Source of the DNA: Haloarcula taiwanensis
Lineage (GTDB): Archaea > Halobacteriota > Halobacteria > Halobacteriales > Haloarculaceae
Direction: 5' to 3'
DNA length: 64,000 nucleotides
Assembly (NCBI GenBank): GCA_002844335.1
Contig: CP019155.1
Location: 310,001-374,000 of the forward strand
Shown here: positions 16,516 through 26,077 of the stretch, piece after piece
How the letters are laid out: the number at the start of each line of letters is the position of its first letter
Numbering within the stretch: position 1 is the stretch's first letter
Notes under the pieces: generated by a model
What the model was told of the DNA's origin: nothing
The model's input: the letters and a program-made list of their open reading frames with translations, nothing else
The model's database searches: none
Translations under genes and position numbers: made by a program

Positions 16516-17760
16516 ATGGATAACGTCCCAGAAGACTCGTCGGACCGGACACTTGAGGACGTGTTCTATCCGGCCGACAGGGTTCCGTTCGTCGAATGGG
16601 ACGAGCTATCTGGTGCGAAGCCGACGGTCGTCCTGACCGGCATGGTTGCGCTCCTCGCGTTCGTGACCGGGCTTTCGAATCTCAGTCGGGCGTCGCTTGC
16701 GATGCATGGTCCACTGAGCACAGTCGCCACCCTTCCGTTACCCGCCGTCCGGTTCGGCGGCGTGTTGTTCGCGTTCCTACTCGGCATCCTGACAGTCGGA
16801 CTCCAGCGGCGCAAACGGCTTGCCTGGCGTGTGGCAGCTGTCGTGCTTCTCGGGCTGGCGTTCTTGCCGCTTGCCACGTTTCAGCCCACGGACATCCCCC
16901 TGCTGGTGATGACGCTGGTCACGTACCCGCTGTTACTCCGAAACCGACACCGGTTCGACCAGCCGCTCGACCTCTCGCCGATTCAGATTGCGTCGCTGTC
17001 AGCGATTTTCGGGGTCATTCTCTACGGAACTGTGGGCGCTTACGGGCTACGGGGCCAGTTTCTCGAACTCGACAGTTGGGGGGACGCCGTCTACTACGTC
17101 ATCGTCACCATCGCGACGGTCGGCTACGGCGACATCACCCCCGTAACGGCGGAGGCACGGTGGTTCTCGCTCTCGATCATTCTGTTCGGGACCGGCGCGT
17201 TCACCGTCGCCGTGGGCGCGCTCATCGGGCCAGCTATCGAATCACGAATGGCGACAGCGTTCGGAGTCATGACCGCATCAGAACTCACACTCCTCGAGGA
17301 CCACGTTGTGGTTCTCGGACACGGAGACGTTACGGCATCGCTGCTCAAGGAACTGGGCGACGAAACTGAGGTGGTCGTTGTTACGCCCGACGAGGACACG
17401 GTCGCGTCGCTGCAGGGCGAAGGTGTGAACCTGCTCACCGGCGACCCCACCGACGAGGCTGTTCTCAGAGATGCCCGCGTCGGAACTGCAAGTGGTGTTG
17501 TGGTGGGGAGCAACGACGACGCACGCGATGTACTGGCCGTCATCGCGACGAAGAACGTCAATCCGGACATCCGTACGGTCGCAGCGGCGACTGACCAGAA
17601 GCACGTCGAAAAGTTCCGCGCCGTCGGCGCTGACGAGGTTATCAATCCCCGTTCCATCGGCGGACGGCTTCTTGGACAGTCGGTGCTGGGCCGCGGGTCA
17701 ACGGACTCGTTGCTGACCAGCATCGGGACCGACGACAGCGACCCTGCCAACTCCGAGTGA
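16516..17760 (+). CDS. Potassium channel with TrkA-N (RCK) domain
   Basis: 414 residues. Residues 36-145 hold about four hydrophobic segments with a pattern (FLLGILTVGLQRRKRLAWRV) like the membrane part of MprF/DUF2156 proteins. Residues 155-235 are a two-helix pore module with the selectivity filter TVGYGD at 201-206. Residues 258-400 form a Rossmann-type RCK domain (HVVVLGHGDVTASLLKEL, then VVTPDE, LLTGDPTDEAVLRDA and VINPRSIGGRLL). RCK domains gate K+ channels in response to nucleotides or ions. In a high-K+ cytoplasm this channel would help set potassium balance and membrane potential. ATG 16516 is supported by the TATA box. Confidence 0.9.
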   Translation: MDNVPEDSSDRTLEDVFYPADRVPFVEWDELSGAKPTVVLTGMVALLAFVTGLSNLSRASLAMHGPLSTVATLPLPAVRFGGVLFAFLLGILTVGLQRRKRLAWRVAAVVLLGLAFLPLATFQPTDIPLLVMTLVTYPLLLRNRHRFDQPLDLSPIQIASLSAIFGVILYGTVGAYGLRGQFLELDSWGDAVYYVIVTIATVGYGDITPVTAEARWFSLSIILFGTGAFTVAVGALIGPAIESRMATAFGVMTASELTLLEDHVVVLGHGDVTASLLKELGDETEVVVVTPDEDTVASLQGEGVNLLTGDPTDEAVLRDARVGTASGVVVGSNDDARDVLAVIATKNVNPDIRTVAAATDQKHVEKFRAVGADEVINPRSIGGRLLGQSVLGRGSTDSLLTSIGTDDSDPANSE

Positions 17761-17830
17761 CCCGGCCACCACTCCAGCGACGATAGTCTCGACCGGTACG
17801 GTCGACAGCTTCGACAGCGTTCTGGGATAG

Positions 17831-17838
17831 TAATATAT
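17831..17838 (+). promoter_or_regulatory. TATA-like box of the first BCCT gene
   Basis: TAATATAT about 28 nt before the ATG at 17863. It shows the carrier has its own leaderless promoter. Confidence 0.5.
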
Positions 17839-17862
17839 GTTTTCGATACTGAATATCGAGGC

Positions 17863-19719
17863 ATGGCCACCTCGGACGCAAGTGGCATTGCGGAGATAGT
17901 CGGCCGGCTACTGATCCCACTGTGTGCCGCGTCTGGGGCGCTCGTGCTTGCGGGCTTCTTTTTTCCGACGCTCGTCGGCGAAGCCGTGACCGGCCCGGTC
18001 TGGTTGACCGTCGCCCTCGTGTTTTTCACCTCGGGGCTGTGTTACATTGCGCTGCTCCCGTACTCCGAAGACACGACTGCGCCAGCCGCAGCCGATGTTT
18101 TCCTGCGTGTCCGACAGACCGACGTCCGGCAGGCTGTCCGGGGATTTCTCACCCAGCACGAACCAGCCATCCTCGCGTTCCCGGTGCTCGTGTTCGCCGC
18201 GTTCTTCGGGCTTCAGGTCGCATTCCCCGCACGGACGACAGGTGCTGTTGATGCTGCTGCGGCCACAGCCCTTCGCGGCGGCGGCCCACTGTTTCTCGCT
18301 GCCGTCTTTCTCTCCGTCTGTTACTGCCTGTTCCTGCTGTTGGGGCCTTGGGGCGATATCAAACTCGGCGGTCCGGAGACGGAGCCGAGTTACACCTATC
18401 CGACCTATTTCACGCTCGTGTTTACGGCCGGCATCGCGGCCGGACTGGTGTTCTGGGGGCCGACGGAGGCACTGTTTCACTTCACCCAACCGCCGCCGTA
18501 CACCGGGGCCGCCGCCGGGTCGCAGGACGCTATCAACGGTGCGCTGGTGTACACCCTCTTTCACTGGGGCGTCTCGGCCTGGAGCGCGTACGCCGTCATC
18601 GGCGTTCCGATAGCGTACTTCGCGTTCACGCGAGGCGCGCCGCTCCGGGTCTCGACAGTCTTGGCACCGGTGCTGGGAACTGAGGGGCTGGATTCGGTCT
18701 GGACCAAACTGGTCGATACGCTGGCTGTCTTTGCCACTATCGGCGGCATCGCCACCTCCGTCGCACTCGTGAGCGAGCAGTTCCTCGCTGGCATCAATTA
18801 CCAGTGGGGTGTGGCGGCCGGCGAGGTCGGACCGGTCCTGTTCGTCGGCGGACTGACGCTGATATTCGTCGTCTCCAGTGCGACCGGGATTCACCGCGGC
18901 ATCCGTCGGATTGCCGGCCTCAACGTTGTCTTGTTCGGTCTGTTCACGCTCCTCATCGTCGCTGTGGGGCCACGGTCGTTCGTCCTCCAACGAGGGACAC
19001 AGGCACTCGGCACCTACATCGTGGAGTTTGTTCCGCTGAGTCTCCACACCGGTGGGGCGTGGGTCGCGGAGTGGACTGTCTGGAACTGGTCGTGGTGGTT
19101 CTCCTGGGCTCCGTTTGCGGGGCTGTTCGTGGCCGCCCTCTCCCGCGGTCGACGGGTCAGGACTGTCGTGTTCACCAGCGTCGTCGCGACCTCGGTGGCG
19201 ACGATGGTCTGGTTCCTGCTGCTCGGTGGCACATCCCTGTTCATCCAGCAAACGGGTCGGGCCGATATTCTCGCCGCTATCGCACAGCGCGGGGGTTCAG
19301 AAGCCGTCGCTGGATTCCCGCTGTTGTCCTCGCTGCCGCTGGGTCTGCTCCTGCTGTTTCTGTTTCTCGCGCTCATCATCGTGTTCATGGCCACATCAGC
19401 GGACACCTCGACACTCGTCGTCTCAGTACTGGCGACGCGACGGGGCGTGGCACCGTCAACGACGCATATCGTCTTCTGGGGGGTTTTCCAGGGAGCGGTC
19501 GCCGTTTCGGTGTTGCTTCTCGGTGGCGCTGAGACGTTACAGGCGCTGGCTGTTCTAACCGGCGGTCCGTTCGCCGTCATTTCACTCGTGGCAGCCGGCG
19601 GGCTGACTGTGACCTGGCTTCGAGACGAGCGTGGCCACACGTCACTCCTCAGACGTGCCGTCAGGAAACTGCCTGATATTCAGACCCATCACGACGTGGA
19701 CCCGCCCGAAGAGAAGTAG
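17863..19719 (+). CDS. BCCT-family transporter, divergent (betaine/choline/carnitine type)
   Basis: 618 residues with 12 or more membrane helices. Family hallmarks: LLLGPWGDIKLGG, GLVFWGPTEALFHF, and the signature WNWSWWFSWAPFAGLFVAALSRGR. The helix-3 motif, GMGIG in Na+-coupled betaine carriers (and in the paralogue at 56701), reads GIAAG here, and the N-terminus carries about 100 extra residues with two or three further hydrophobic segments. The family moves quaternary ammonium compounds. Changes in the GMGIG motif are known to go with changed coupling or substrate, so this copy may differ in function from the second one. It is transcribed alone. Confidence 0.85.
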   Translation: MATSDASGIAEIVGRLLIPLCAASGALVLAGFFFPTLVGEAVTGPVWLTVALVFFTSGLCYIALLPYSEDTTAPAAADVFLRVRQTDVRQAVRGFLTQHEPAILAFPVLVFAAFFGLQVAFPARTTGAVDAAAATALRGGGPLFLAAVFLSVCYCLFLLLGPWGDIKLGGPETEPSYTYPTYFTLVFTAGIAAGLVFWGPTEALFHFTQPPPYTGAAAGSQDAINGALVYTLFHWGVSAWSAYAVIGVPIAYFAFTRGAPLRVSTVLAPVLGTEGLDSVWTKLVDTLAVFATIGGIATSVALVSEQFLAGINYQWGVAAGEVGPVLFVGGLTLIFVVSSATGIHRGIRRIAGLNVVLFGLFTLLIVAVGPRSFVLQRGTQALGTYIVEFVPLSLHTGGAWVAEWTVWNWSWWFSWAPFAGLFVAALSRGRRVRTVVFTSVVATSVATMVWFLLLGGTSLFIQQTGRADILAAIAQRGGSEAVAGFPLLSSLPLGLLLLFLFLALIIVFMATSADTSTLVVSVLATRRGVAPSTTHIVFWGVFQGAVAVSVLLLGGAETLQALAVLTGGPFAVISLVAAGGLTVTWLRDERGHTSLLRRAVRKLPDIQTHHDVDPPEEK

Positions 19720-19739
19720 GCCCTACTCCCGCCGTGTGG

Positions 19740-20312
19740 TCACCCCTCAGCGATCCCCGTACAGAAGTTCTCAACCAGCTGTTTCCCCGCGTCGGTGAGG
19801 ATACTTTCGGGGTGGAACTGAACGCCGATGTGTGGCTTCTCAGTGTGCTGGACGCCCATCACGACCCCCTGTTCGTCGTTAGTGTGAGCCGTCTCCTCGA
19901 GCGTATCCGGCAGCGCAGTAGTCTCGACGGCCAGCGAGTGATACCGCCCGACCTCGAACGGGTCGTCGACCCCGTCGTACAGCTCCGTCCCGTCGTGACG
20001 GACTTCGGAAGGTTTCCCGTGGACCACACTCGGTGCATGGCCGACGGGGGTTCCGTGGGCCGCACAGAGCGCCTGATGGCCAAGACAAACGCCTAGGGCC
20101 GGATACTCTGTCGCAGCGAAAACGTCGATTGACACGCCGGCCTCCGCTGGCGTCCCGGGACCGGGAGAGACGACGATTCCGTCCGGGTCGAGTTCGTGAA
20201 TGCCGTCCACGTCGATAGCGTCGTTCCGGCGGACGGTTACCTCGTCGAACTCGCCGACGTACTGGACCAGATTGTAGGCGAACGAGTCGTAGTTATCTAT
20301 GATGAGTATCAT
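19740..20312 (-). CDS. pabA: Glutamine amidotransferase subunit of aminodeoxychorismate or anthranilate synthase
   Basis: 190 residues, class I glutaminase. Opens [18 protein letters not shown]; oxyanion SPGPGTP at 49-54; nucleophile Cys76 in GVCLGHQ; His167 and Glu169 in QFHPES. It supplies ammonia to the chorismate-using partner encoded just upstream, whose stop overlaps this start by 4 nt. PabA and TrpG cannot be separated by sequence at this level. I prefer the p-aminobenzoate role because folate genes (folD next door, DHFR, folCP) surround it and no trp gene is present. The identity of the pathway is inference. Confidence 0.8.
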   Translation of the reverse strand: MILIIDNYDSFAYNLVQYVGEFDEVTVRRNDAIDVDGIHELDPDGIVVSPGPGTPAEAGVSIDVFAATEYPALGVCLGHQALCAAHGTPVGHAPSVVHGKPSEVRHDGTELYDGVDDPFEVGRYHSLAVETTALPDTLEETAHTNDEQGVVMGVQHTEKPHIGVQFHPESILTDAGKQLVENFCTGIAEG

Positions 20313-21820
20313 CGCATCTTCTCCATCGGCTCGGTCCCGGACTCGACCGCAAAGGACCCCTGCTCGCCCAGCGCTTCGTCGACGGCGGTGACGAGCGCCC
20401 GGGCCTTGTCCAGCGTTTCTTGATACTCCGCCTCCGGCTCCGAATCGTGGACGATGCCGCTCCCGACGCGGAGCCGGTACTCGCCGTCGTAATGGACCAG
20501 TGTCCTGATGGTGATGTTCAGTGTCGCGCGGTCGTCGAAGCCGAATACCCCAATACTGCCGGTGTATGGCCCCCGTCGAGTCTGTTCCACCTCATCGATA
20601 ATCTCCATCGTCCGCGGCTTCGGCGCGCCGGTGATGGTTCCGCCGGGGAACACCGCAGCGACCGCGTCGGCGACGCTCACGCCGTCGCGTAGTTTTCCTT
20701 CGATGAGAGACACGAGGTGCATCACCTCCGAATAGCGGTCGACGCGGCGGTACTCGGCGACGTCCACGGTTCCGTACTCGCTGACCTTCCCGAGGTCGTT
20801 GCGTTCGAGGTCGACCAACATCGCGTGTTCGGCCCGCTCCTTCTCGTCACTGCAGAGGTCCGCCTCGAGTTCCTCATCTTCAGCCGGCGTCGCGCCGCGA
20901 GGGCGCGTCCCTGCAATCGGCTCCGTGAGCAGCCGGTCGCCGTCGACGTCAAGCAACAGCTCCGGGCTGGCGCTGACGAGGTCGACTCCGGGGAATTCAA
21001 GCAGGGCCGAATACGGGGCCGGATTCACCCGGCGGACGGCGTCGAAGGTATTGACCGGGTGGACGGCCGCCGGGGCGGTCAGCCGGTGTGAGACGTTTGT
21101 CTGGAACGTGTCGCCGTCCCTGACGTACTGTTTTATCTGCCGGACGCGGTCCGCAAACGCCGCTTCGCCGCACTCGCTCTCGAACGTGGCCTGACTTGCC
21201 GCAGTCGGCTGGGGCTGGACGTGCCCCTCGCCGTGAACGGCGGCCTCGGCCAGTTCGCGGACCAGCCCGCGGCCACGCTCGTACGCCGTCTCGGCCGACT
21301 CGTCGACGACGGGACAGGCCGTCAGGTACAGTTCGATCTCTCCGTCATGTGGCTCCTCCCACGCGGCGACACACTCGAAGACGCCCAACTGGAGCCGTGG
21401 GAGACCGTCTGATACAGTCGTCTCCGGGATATCTTCGAGCTCCCGTGCGACGTCGTACGACAGCCAGCCGAACGCGCCGCACGGATATGGAACCGTACAG
21501 TCGCCCCGCTCTAGGTGTTCGCGGTCGAGTAGCTCGTCGATGGCGTCGATGCTCGGACTGCTGCCGTCCTGTGCGGATGTCGCCCCTGCGGAGACCTCGA
21601 TTTGCTCGACCGGGTCGACGCCGAAATACCCCCAGCCGGACTGCCCGCCGGTCGTTTCGAGATAGAACCCGTCTGTGGTCCCGCTGCGGGCGCGGCGATA
21701 CGCCTCGAACGGATCGGTGACTGTGAGGCGAGCTTCGACCGGCACGCGAGCGCCGTCGGGGGCCCGTTCTGCAGTTTCGAGGAACGATTCTCTGTCGGTG
21801 CTGAACCGGATATCAGTCAT
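20309..21820 (-). CDS. pabB: Chorismate-binding synthase, PabB/TrpE family
   Basis: 503 residues. The C-terminal chorismate-binding domain is complete: [49 protein letters not shown] (positions about 390-410) and [18 protein letters not shown]. The N-terminal TrpE-like domain has [19 protein letters not shown]. The PIxGT residue is Ala, as in anthranilate synthases; PabB of E. coli has Lys there, though many PabB enzymes have Ala. No lyase (pabC) follows. The start at 21820 ([12 protein letters not shown]) excludes an upstream extension of poor quality. It forms a two-gene operon with the glutaminase. Either anthranilate or aminodeoxychorismate could be the product; folate context favours the latter. 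Confidence 0.75.
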   Translation of the reverse strand: MTDIRFSTDRESFLETAERAPDGARVPVEARLTVTDPFEAYRRARSGTTDGFYLETTGGQSGWGYFGVDPVEQIEVSAGATSAQDGSSPSIDAIDELLDREHLERGDCTVPYPCGAFGWLSYDVARELEDIPETTVSDGLPRLQLGVFECVAAWEEPHDGEIELYLTACPVVDESAETAYERGRGLVRELAEAAVHGEGHVQPQPTAASQATFESECGEAAFADRVRQIKQYVRDGDTFQTNVSHRLTAPAAVHPVNTFDAVRRVNPAPYSALLEFPGVDLVSASPELLLDVDGDRLLTEPIAGTRPRGATPAEDEELEADLCSDEKERAEHAMLVDLERNDLGKVSEYGTVDVAEYRRVDRYSEVMHLVSLIEGKLRDGVSVADAVAAVFPGGTITGAPKPRTMEIIDEVEQTRRGPYTGSIGVFGFDDRATLNITIRTLVHYDGEYRLRVGSGIVHDSEPEAEYQETLDKARALVTAVDEALGEQGSFAVESGTEPMEKMR

Positions 21821-22135
21821 AGTGCAGTTTCCCGAACGAGAGGCACATGCCTCCCGGTATGGTTGTCTAGACCAAGCATGGGTCAGGACAAAAACTTTCG
21901 GTCCCTTGCCCCTCCGGCCGATATGCTGTTGAATCGTCGACCGATTGTGGTTGGTCGCTGGACGAATAGCCGATGGTATTTCAACGGTTGGACTATTCCA
22001 CATCATCCACTATACCCGCTGGGTTTGAGACGGATATCGAACGCTTGCCCGGTCTCCAGCTGCTGACTGACAGCAGCGATTCCACTCCCGAACACCTTCC
22101 CGGGAGATTCCGGGCTGAGAACGAACACAGCAATA
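21821..22135. other. Intergenic region between divergent pabB-like and folD genes
   Basis: 315 nt. It must hold both promoters. No gene, repeat or hairpin of note was seen. The open frames that cross it are extensions of the flanking genes with atypical composition. Confidence 0.4.
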
Positions 22136-23029
22136 ATGACAACGATAATCGACGGTAACGAGATCGGTGACCAGATCACAGAGGGCGTGGCAGCGTGTGC
22201 TGACACGCTCGTCAGCGAGGGCGTCACACCGGGGCTGGCGACTGTGCTGATGAGCGACGACGGCGCGAGTGAGACGTACGTCTCGATGAAACAACAGGCC
22301 TGCGAGGAAATCGGCATCGAGGGGTTCCATCACGAAATCGGCCCGGCCGAACCGGCTGAGACACTGTTTGCGACTATCGACGAACTGAACGCGGACCCGG
22401 CTGTTCACGGAATCCTCGTCCAGATGCCGGTCCCCGACCACGTGCACAAGCGTGACGTGCTGGAGCGCATCGACCCGATGAAAGATGTCGACGGGTTCCA
22501 CCCCGAAAATGTCGGCCGGCTCGTCGCAGGGAACGCACGATACAAGCCTTGCACGCCCCACGGAATACAGAAAATACTGGCCGAAACTGGCGTTGAGACG
22601 GCGGGGAAAGACGCTGTCGTCGTCGGCCGCTCAGACATCGTCGGCAAACCGATGGCGAACCTGCTCATCCAGTACGGACCGGGCGGCAACGCGACGACGA
22701 CCGTGTGTCACTCACGGACCGACGCTCTCGCCGAAAAGACTCGCAACGCCGACATCGTGATCGCCGCCGCCGGCGTTCCAGAAATGATAGACGGAGCGAT
22801 GCTCTCGGAGGGCACGACAGTCATCGATGTCGGTATCAATCGGGTTGATGCTGACACGGACAAGGGATACAAACTTGTCGGGGACGTAGACTTCGAGAGC
22901 GCCAAAGCGAAGGCGGACGCCATCACGCCGGTCCCCGGTGGGGTCGGCCCGCTCACCATTGCGATGTTGATGTACAATACAGTGAAAGCAGCTAGCCTCC
23001 AGTCCGGCGTCGATATTACACTCCCGTAG
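22136..23029 (+). CDS. folD: Methylene-THF dehydrogenase / methenyl-THF cyclohydrolase (FolD)
   Basis: 297 residues, normal for bifunctional FolD. Active-site Tyr48-x3-Lys52 (TYVSMKQQACEEIGI), VQMPVP at 95-100, Asp in KDVDGFHPENVG at 116-127, PCTPHG at 138-143, the NADP loop GRSDIVGKPMANLL, and the C-terminal PGGVGPLTIAML. It interconverts 5,10-methylene-, 5,10-methenyl- and 10-formyl-THF. In this window it sits between suppliers of methylene-THF (DMGO-like proteins, MetF-like protein) and formate-THF ligase at 62690. Single gene, divergent from the pab-like pair. Confidence 0.95.
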   Translation: MTTIIDGNEIGDQITEGVAACADTLVSEGVTPGLATVLMSDDGASETYVSMKQQACEEIGIEGFHHEIGPAEPAETLFATIDELNADPAVHGILVQMPVPDHVHKRDVLERIDPMKDVDGFHPENVGRLVAGNARYKPCTPHGIQKILAETGVETAGKDAVVVGRSDIVGKPMANLLIQYGPGGNATTTVCHSRTDALAEKTRNADIVIAAAGVPEMIDGAMLSEGTTVIDVGINRVDADTDKGYKLVGDVDFESAKAKADAITPVPGGVGPLTIAMLMYNTVKAASLQSGVDITLP

Positions 23030-23065
23030 GACAGATGTCCATCTACAGGGTGTCCGCGTGGGCTG

Positions 23066-23266
23066 TTACACTGTCTCGACTTCGCCACATTCCGGGCACG
23101 TAATCAGGAGTTCACCGGCCGGGCTCTGCCCTCCTTCGATGGCGTTGTGGCCACTGGCACACTGTTCGTGCATGTACACTTCGTGGCTGTCGTGCTCACG
23201 CAGCCAGATATGGCCTTCTTCGGGTGCTGATACGATGCCATGACAGAAGTAGCACTCGCCGTCCAT
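23066..23266 (-). CDS. Small zinc-ribbon-like protein, 66 residues
   Basis: Starts MDGECYFCHGIVSAPEEGH and ends ELLITCPECGEVETV. Two Cys-x2-Cys pairs (CYFC near the N-terminus, CPEC near the C-terminus) frame the protein, with several His between (WLREHDSHEVYMHEQCASGH). It probably binds one or two zinc ions. The start at 23266 fits the first Cys pair; in-frame upstream sequence is not protein-like. It is convergent with folD and divergent from cysE. Function unknown: nucleic acid or protein binding are both possible. Confidence 0.7.
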   Translation of the reverse strand: MDGECYFCHGIVSAPEEGHIWLREHDSHEVYMHEQCASGHNAIEGGQSPAGELLITCPECGEVETV

Positions 23267-23417
23267 ACAGAGTCGATGATAAGCCAGTATCAAATAGTTA
23301 CCTCTCAGTCTGGGATTCTGGTTAGTTCTGGTGTTACTGCGCAAGCGAGAACACAACATGTATGAGAAAAGATAGCTCTTGTTTCAAGATTAAGGTGGTT
23401 CAGGGCAACAACTCGAT

Positions 23418-24281
23418 ATGGACTACTGTTACACGGGCGACGCGCACGAGAAACTGTTCGCAGCGTATCGGGCAGATGAAGACCCGTTCCCGACCCAGAC
23501 ACAGATGGAGTTCCCGCGACGGGAACACCGAAGGCCGGAAGTCGACATCCTCAAACGACTATTCTTCCCGACCTGCTGGAACGCCGCTGAACTGGTCCGG
23601 GACGAACTCGCCGTTCTGGACCGACTCGACACCCTGGGCGGTCTCTTCTTTGCCGGTATCAGACCGTACTCCGGATCGGACCCCGCTGAAACAGTCGATG
23701 CCGTCATCGAGCAACTCCCGGCGGTTCGCAGGCGACTCAAAAAAGACGTCGAGGCCGCGTTCAAAGGCGACCCGGCGGCGAAGACGTACATGGAGATAAT
23801 CCGGTCCTATCCGGGCTTCATGGCGATACTCGTACAACGGGTCGCACATACTCTCTACGAGGCCGAGGCCTCCGAGTACGCTCGCGAACTCACCGAATAC
23901 GCCAAGACTGAGACCGGCATCGACATCCACCCCGGCGCCGAGATCGGCGATCACTTCTTCATCGATCACGGAACCGGCGTCGTTATCGGTGAAACCACCA
24001 CCGTGGGGGAGTGGGTCCGCCTCTATCAGGACGTGACGCTTGGCGCACTCCACTTCGAAGCAGACGAGAGCGACGAACACAGATTAAAGAAGGGATACAA
24101 ACGACACCCGGACATCGGCGACCACGTCGTCATCGGGGCTGGCACGAAAGTACTGGGCGCTATTACTGTTGGTGACCACGTCAGCATCGGGGCGAACTCC
24201 TGGGTCACTGACGACGTTCCGGACGAGACGAAAGTGTATGTCACAGACCACCCGACGCAGGAACGGAAACGAACAAAGTAA
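23418..24281 (+). CDS. cysE: Serine O-acetyltransferase
   Basis: 287 residues. An N-terminal helical domain is followed from about residue 170 by a left-handed beta-helix of hexapeptide repeats: DIHPGAEIGDHFFIDHGTG, VVIGETTTVGEWVRLYQDVT, then HPDIGDHVVIGAGTKVLGAI. DIHPGA and the H-G-T-G-VVIGET pattern carry the catalytic Asp/His of CysE/EpsC. It makes O-acetylserine from serine and acetyl-CoA, the first step of cysteine synthesis. It draws on serine, as the ammonia-lyase at 54325 might. No cysteine synthase lies beside it. Confidence 0.9.
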   Translation: MDYCYTGDAHEKLFAAYRADEDPFPTQTQMEFPRREHRRPEVDILKRLFFPTCWNAAELVRDELAVLDRLDTLGGLFFAGIRPYSGSDPAETVDAVIEQLPAVRRRLKKDVEAAFKGDPAAKTYMEIIRSYPGFMAILVQRVAHTLYEAEASEYARELTEYAKTETGIDIHPGAEIGDHFFIDHGTGVVIGETTTVGEWVRLYQDVTLGALHFEADESDEHRLKKGYKRHPDIGDHVVIGAGTKVLGAITVGDHVSIGANSWVTDDVPDETKVYVTDHPTQERKRTK

Positions 24282-24471
24282 ACTGCAACTGTTACGGCGT
24301 GGTTTCCGAGACTGCGGTGATACTACGAATCGGTCCGACAAACGCTTCTGAAATGCGTATCCGGCCCGAGCAACGCTCATACTGCTGTTGTCAGTCCAGT
24401 CGCGGGGCGTATAGATTAGAATAACAACTGTACCAGCATTAGGTTCTGTTTCAATCGCTCTCCCCGGAGCC

Positions 24472-25776
24472 CTAATCGTCGCCGGGAACGAACTCAGCGA
24501 CGCCGCTCAGGTTTTGTGACCAGACGCCCTCACCACGGTCGAGTCCGTCGTTCCACTTCCCCACAACGGTCGAAACCGCGAGGTCGCCGGTGACGTTGTT
24601 CATCGTCGCAATCCGCCCCAGGATTGGGTCCACGCCGGCGACGAACCCAACGACCTCCAGCGGGAGGCCAACCTGTGTGAGAATTACAGTGAGCATGACA
24701 ATGCCTGCTCCCGGAACGCCAGCGGTTCCGATACTGATGAGGACAGCCACTATCAAGACAAAGACCTGTTCAGTAAGTACCAGTGGCTGTCCGACGACGT
24801 TTGCAGCGAACATCACGGTGATTGCCTGTCGGATGGCGGCCCCATCCATATTCGCCGTTGCACCGACTGGAAGCGTAAACGAATACACCCGCTCGGCGAT
24901 CTGCAGGTCTTCGTCCGCATTACGCATCGTGACAGGGAGCGTTCCACTCGACGACCGAGTTGCGAATGCGGTCACCATCGCGTCTCTTGCCCCGCTGAGG
25001 AACGCGATCGGGGAGACATCTGCGACCACGCCCATCAAGAAAACGAGATAGGTGAAGCCGATATGAATGACGATTGCGATTGTGACTGCCAACACGAGCT
25101 CGCCCAGCGAAGAAAACAGGCCGATGCCTTCAGTGCCGATTCCGGACGCCATCAGCGCGAATACGCCGAGTACGCCGAATTCGAGCACCCCTCGAACGAT
25201 GACGAACATCGCTTCAGCACCCACTTCAAAGGCCTCGAACACTGAATCGACACGCTCTGCGAGCGCGTCTTGCTGGGAGCGGACGTACGTCAGCGCGATT
25301 CCGAACACGATGACGAAGAAAACCGTCGCCAGCAAATTCCCCTCTGCGAGCGCCGCAACGGGATTGTTCGGCACGATACCGAGAATCACATCCAACAGTG
25401 ACGGCGGCGCTTTCGATTGCGCTTCACCGCCGCCGAACTCGACCCCACGGCCCGGCTGAAGCACGTTTGCAACCGCAAGGCCAATGATGCCTGCGAGGGT
25501 CGTCGTCAGGGCGTAGAGCGCGACTGTCGCACCACCAATCTTCCCAAGTTTCGCGGGGGAGAGCTGGCGAATGCCGGTCAGCAGTGTGAAGACGATAATC
25601 GGGATGACCAGCATATTGAGCAGCCGCAGGAAGAGGTCGCCCACTGGTCTGACTACGGCCATCTGTTCCCCGAACGCGATACCGGCACCTGTTCCCACCA
25701 CGAAAGCGACGAAGATGCGCCAGATGAGCGGGATGGATCGATACCGGCTCCACAGTGTCCGAGCGGATCGTATCAT
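24472..25776 (-). CDS. Dicarboxylate/amino acid:cation symporter (DAACS family)
   Basis: 434 residues with about eight membrane helices and two re-entrant hairpins. Family motifs: TRSSSGTLPVTMRNA (hairpin HP1 serine-rich tip), LPVGATANMDGAA with the NMDG sodium/substrate site, and GTAGVPGAGIVMLTVILTQ (HP2). These are the glutamate/aspartate/dicarboxylate carrier features of GltPh. The ATG at 25776 is chosen because a good TATA-like box lies 26 nt upstream; an in-frame TTG at 25788 is less likely. Transcribed alone; substrate probably glutamate, aspartate or C4-dicarboxylates, driven by Na+. Confidence 0.9.
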   Translation of the reverse strand: MIRSARTLWSRYRSIPLIWRIFVAFVVGTGAGIAFGEQMAVVRPVGDLFLRLLNMLVIPIIVFTLLTGIRQLSPAKLGKIGGATVALYALTTTLAGIIGLAVANVLQPGRGVEFGGGEAQSKAPPSLLDVILGIVPNNPVAALAEGNLLATVFFVIVFGIALTYVRSQQDALAERVDSVFEAFEVGAEAMFVIVRGVLEFGVLGVFALMASGIGTEGIGLFSSLGELVLAVTIAIVIHIGFTYLVFLMGVVADVSPIAFLSGARDAMVTAFATRSSSGTLPVTMRNADEDLQIAERVYSFTLPVGATANMDGAAIRQAITVMFAANVVGQPLVLTEQVFVLIVAVLISIGTAGVPGAGIVMLTVILTQVGLPLEVVGFVAGVDPILGRIATMNNVTGDLAVSTVVGKWNDGLDRGEGVWSQNLSGVAEFVPGDD

Positions 25777-26077
25777 ATCATACGGCAACGGGCGATCTTA
25801 TAAAAACCCGTCAGCATCGCCAGTATGTGCAACCGGCTATGATGCGGTCTTCGCTTAGAACATTCCGTTTACAGGCATGTTTATCGGCAAACGGCAAGTG
25901 CTACTGCTGAATCGCTGAAAAGATAGCAGAATACCGATTGTAGTTCGCTTGTTTTCAGAAGTGCGACGCCGCTGCCACTCCTGTCTGACGGCCATACTTA
26001 CCGTTTTCCGCTTCGCTGTCGATTTTCTCGATCCAGCAGTATGGCCCAGTCAGTGCTGTTCAGCAGACTGGTCTCGG
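25777..26077. other. Intergenic region
   Basis: Holds the promoter of the symporter (TTATAAAA-type box at 25798-25807, minus strand) and the 3' flank of the EamA gene. AT-rich from 25850 to 25950. No other gene supported. Confidence 0.4.
25798..25807 (-). promoter_or_regulatory. TATA-like box of the symporter gene
   Basis: Minus strand GTTTTTATAA, centred about 26 nt before the ATG at 25776. One of the clearest boxes in the window. Confidence 0.6.
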
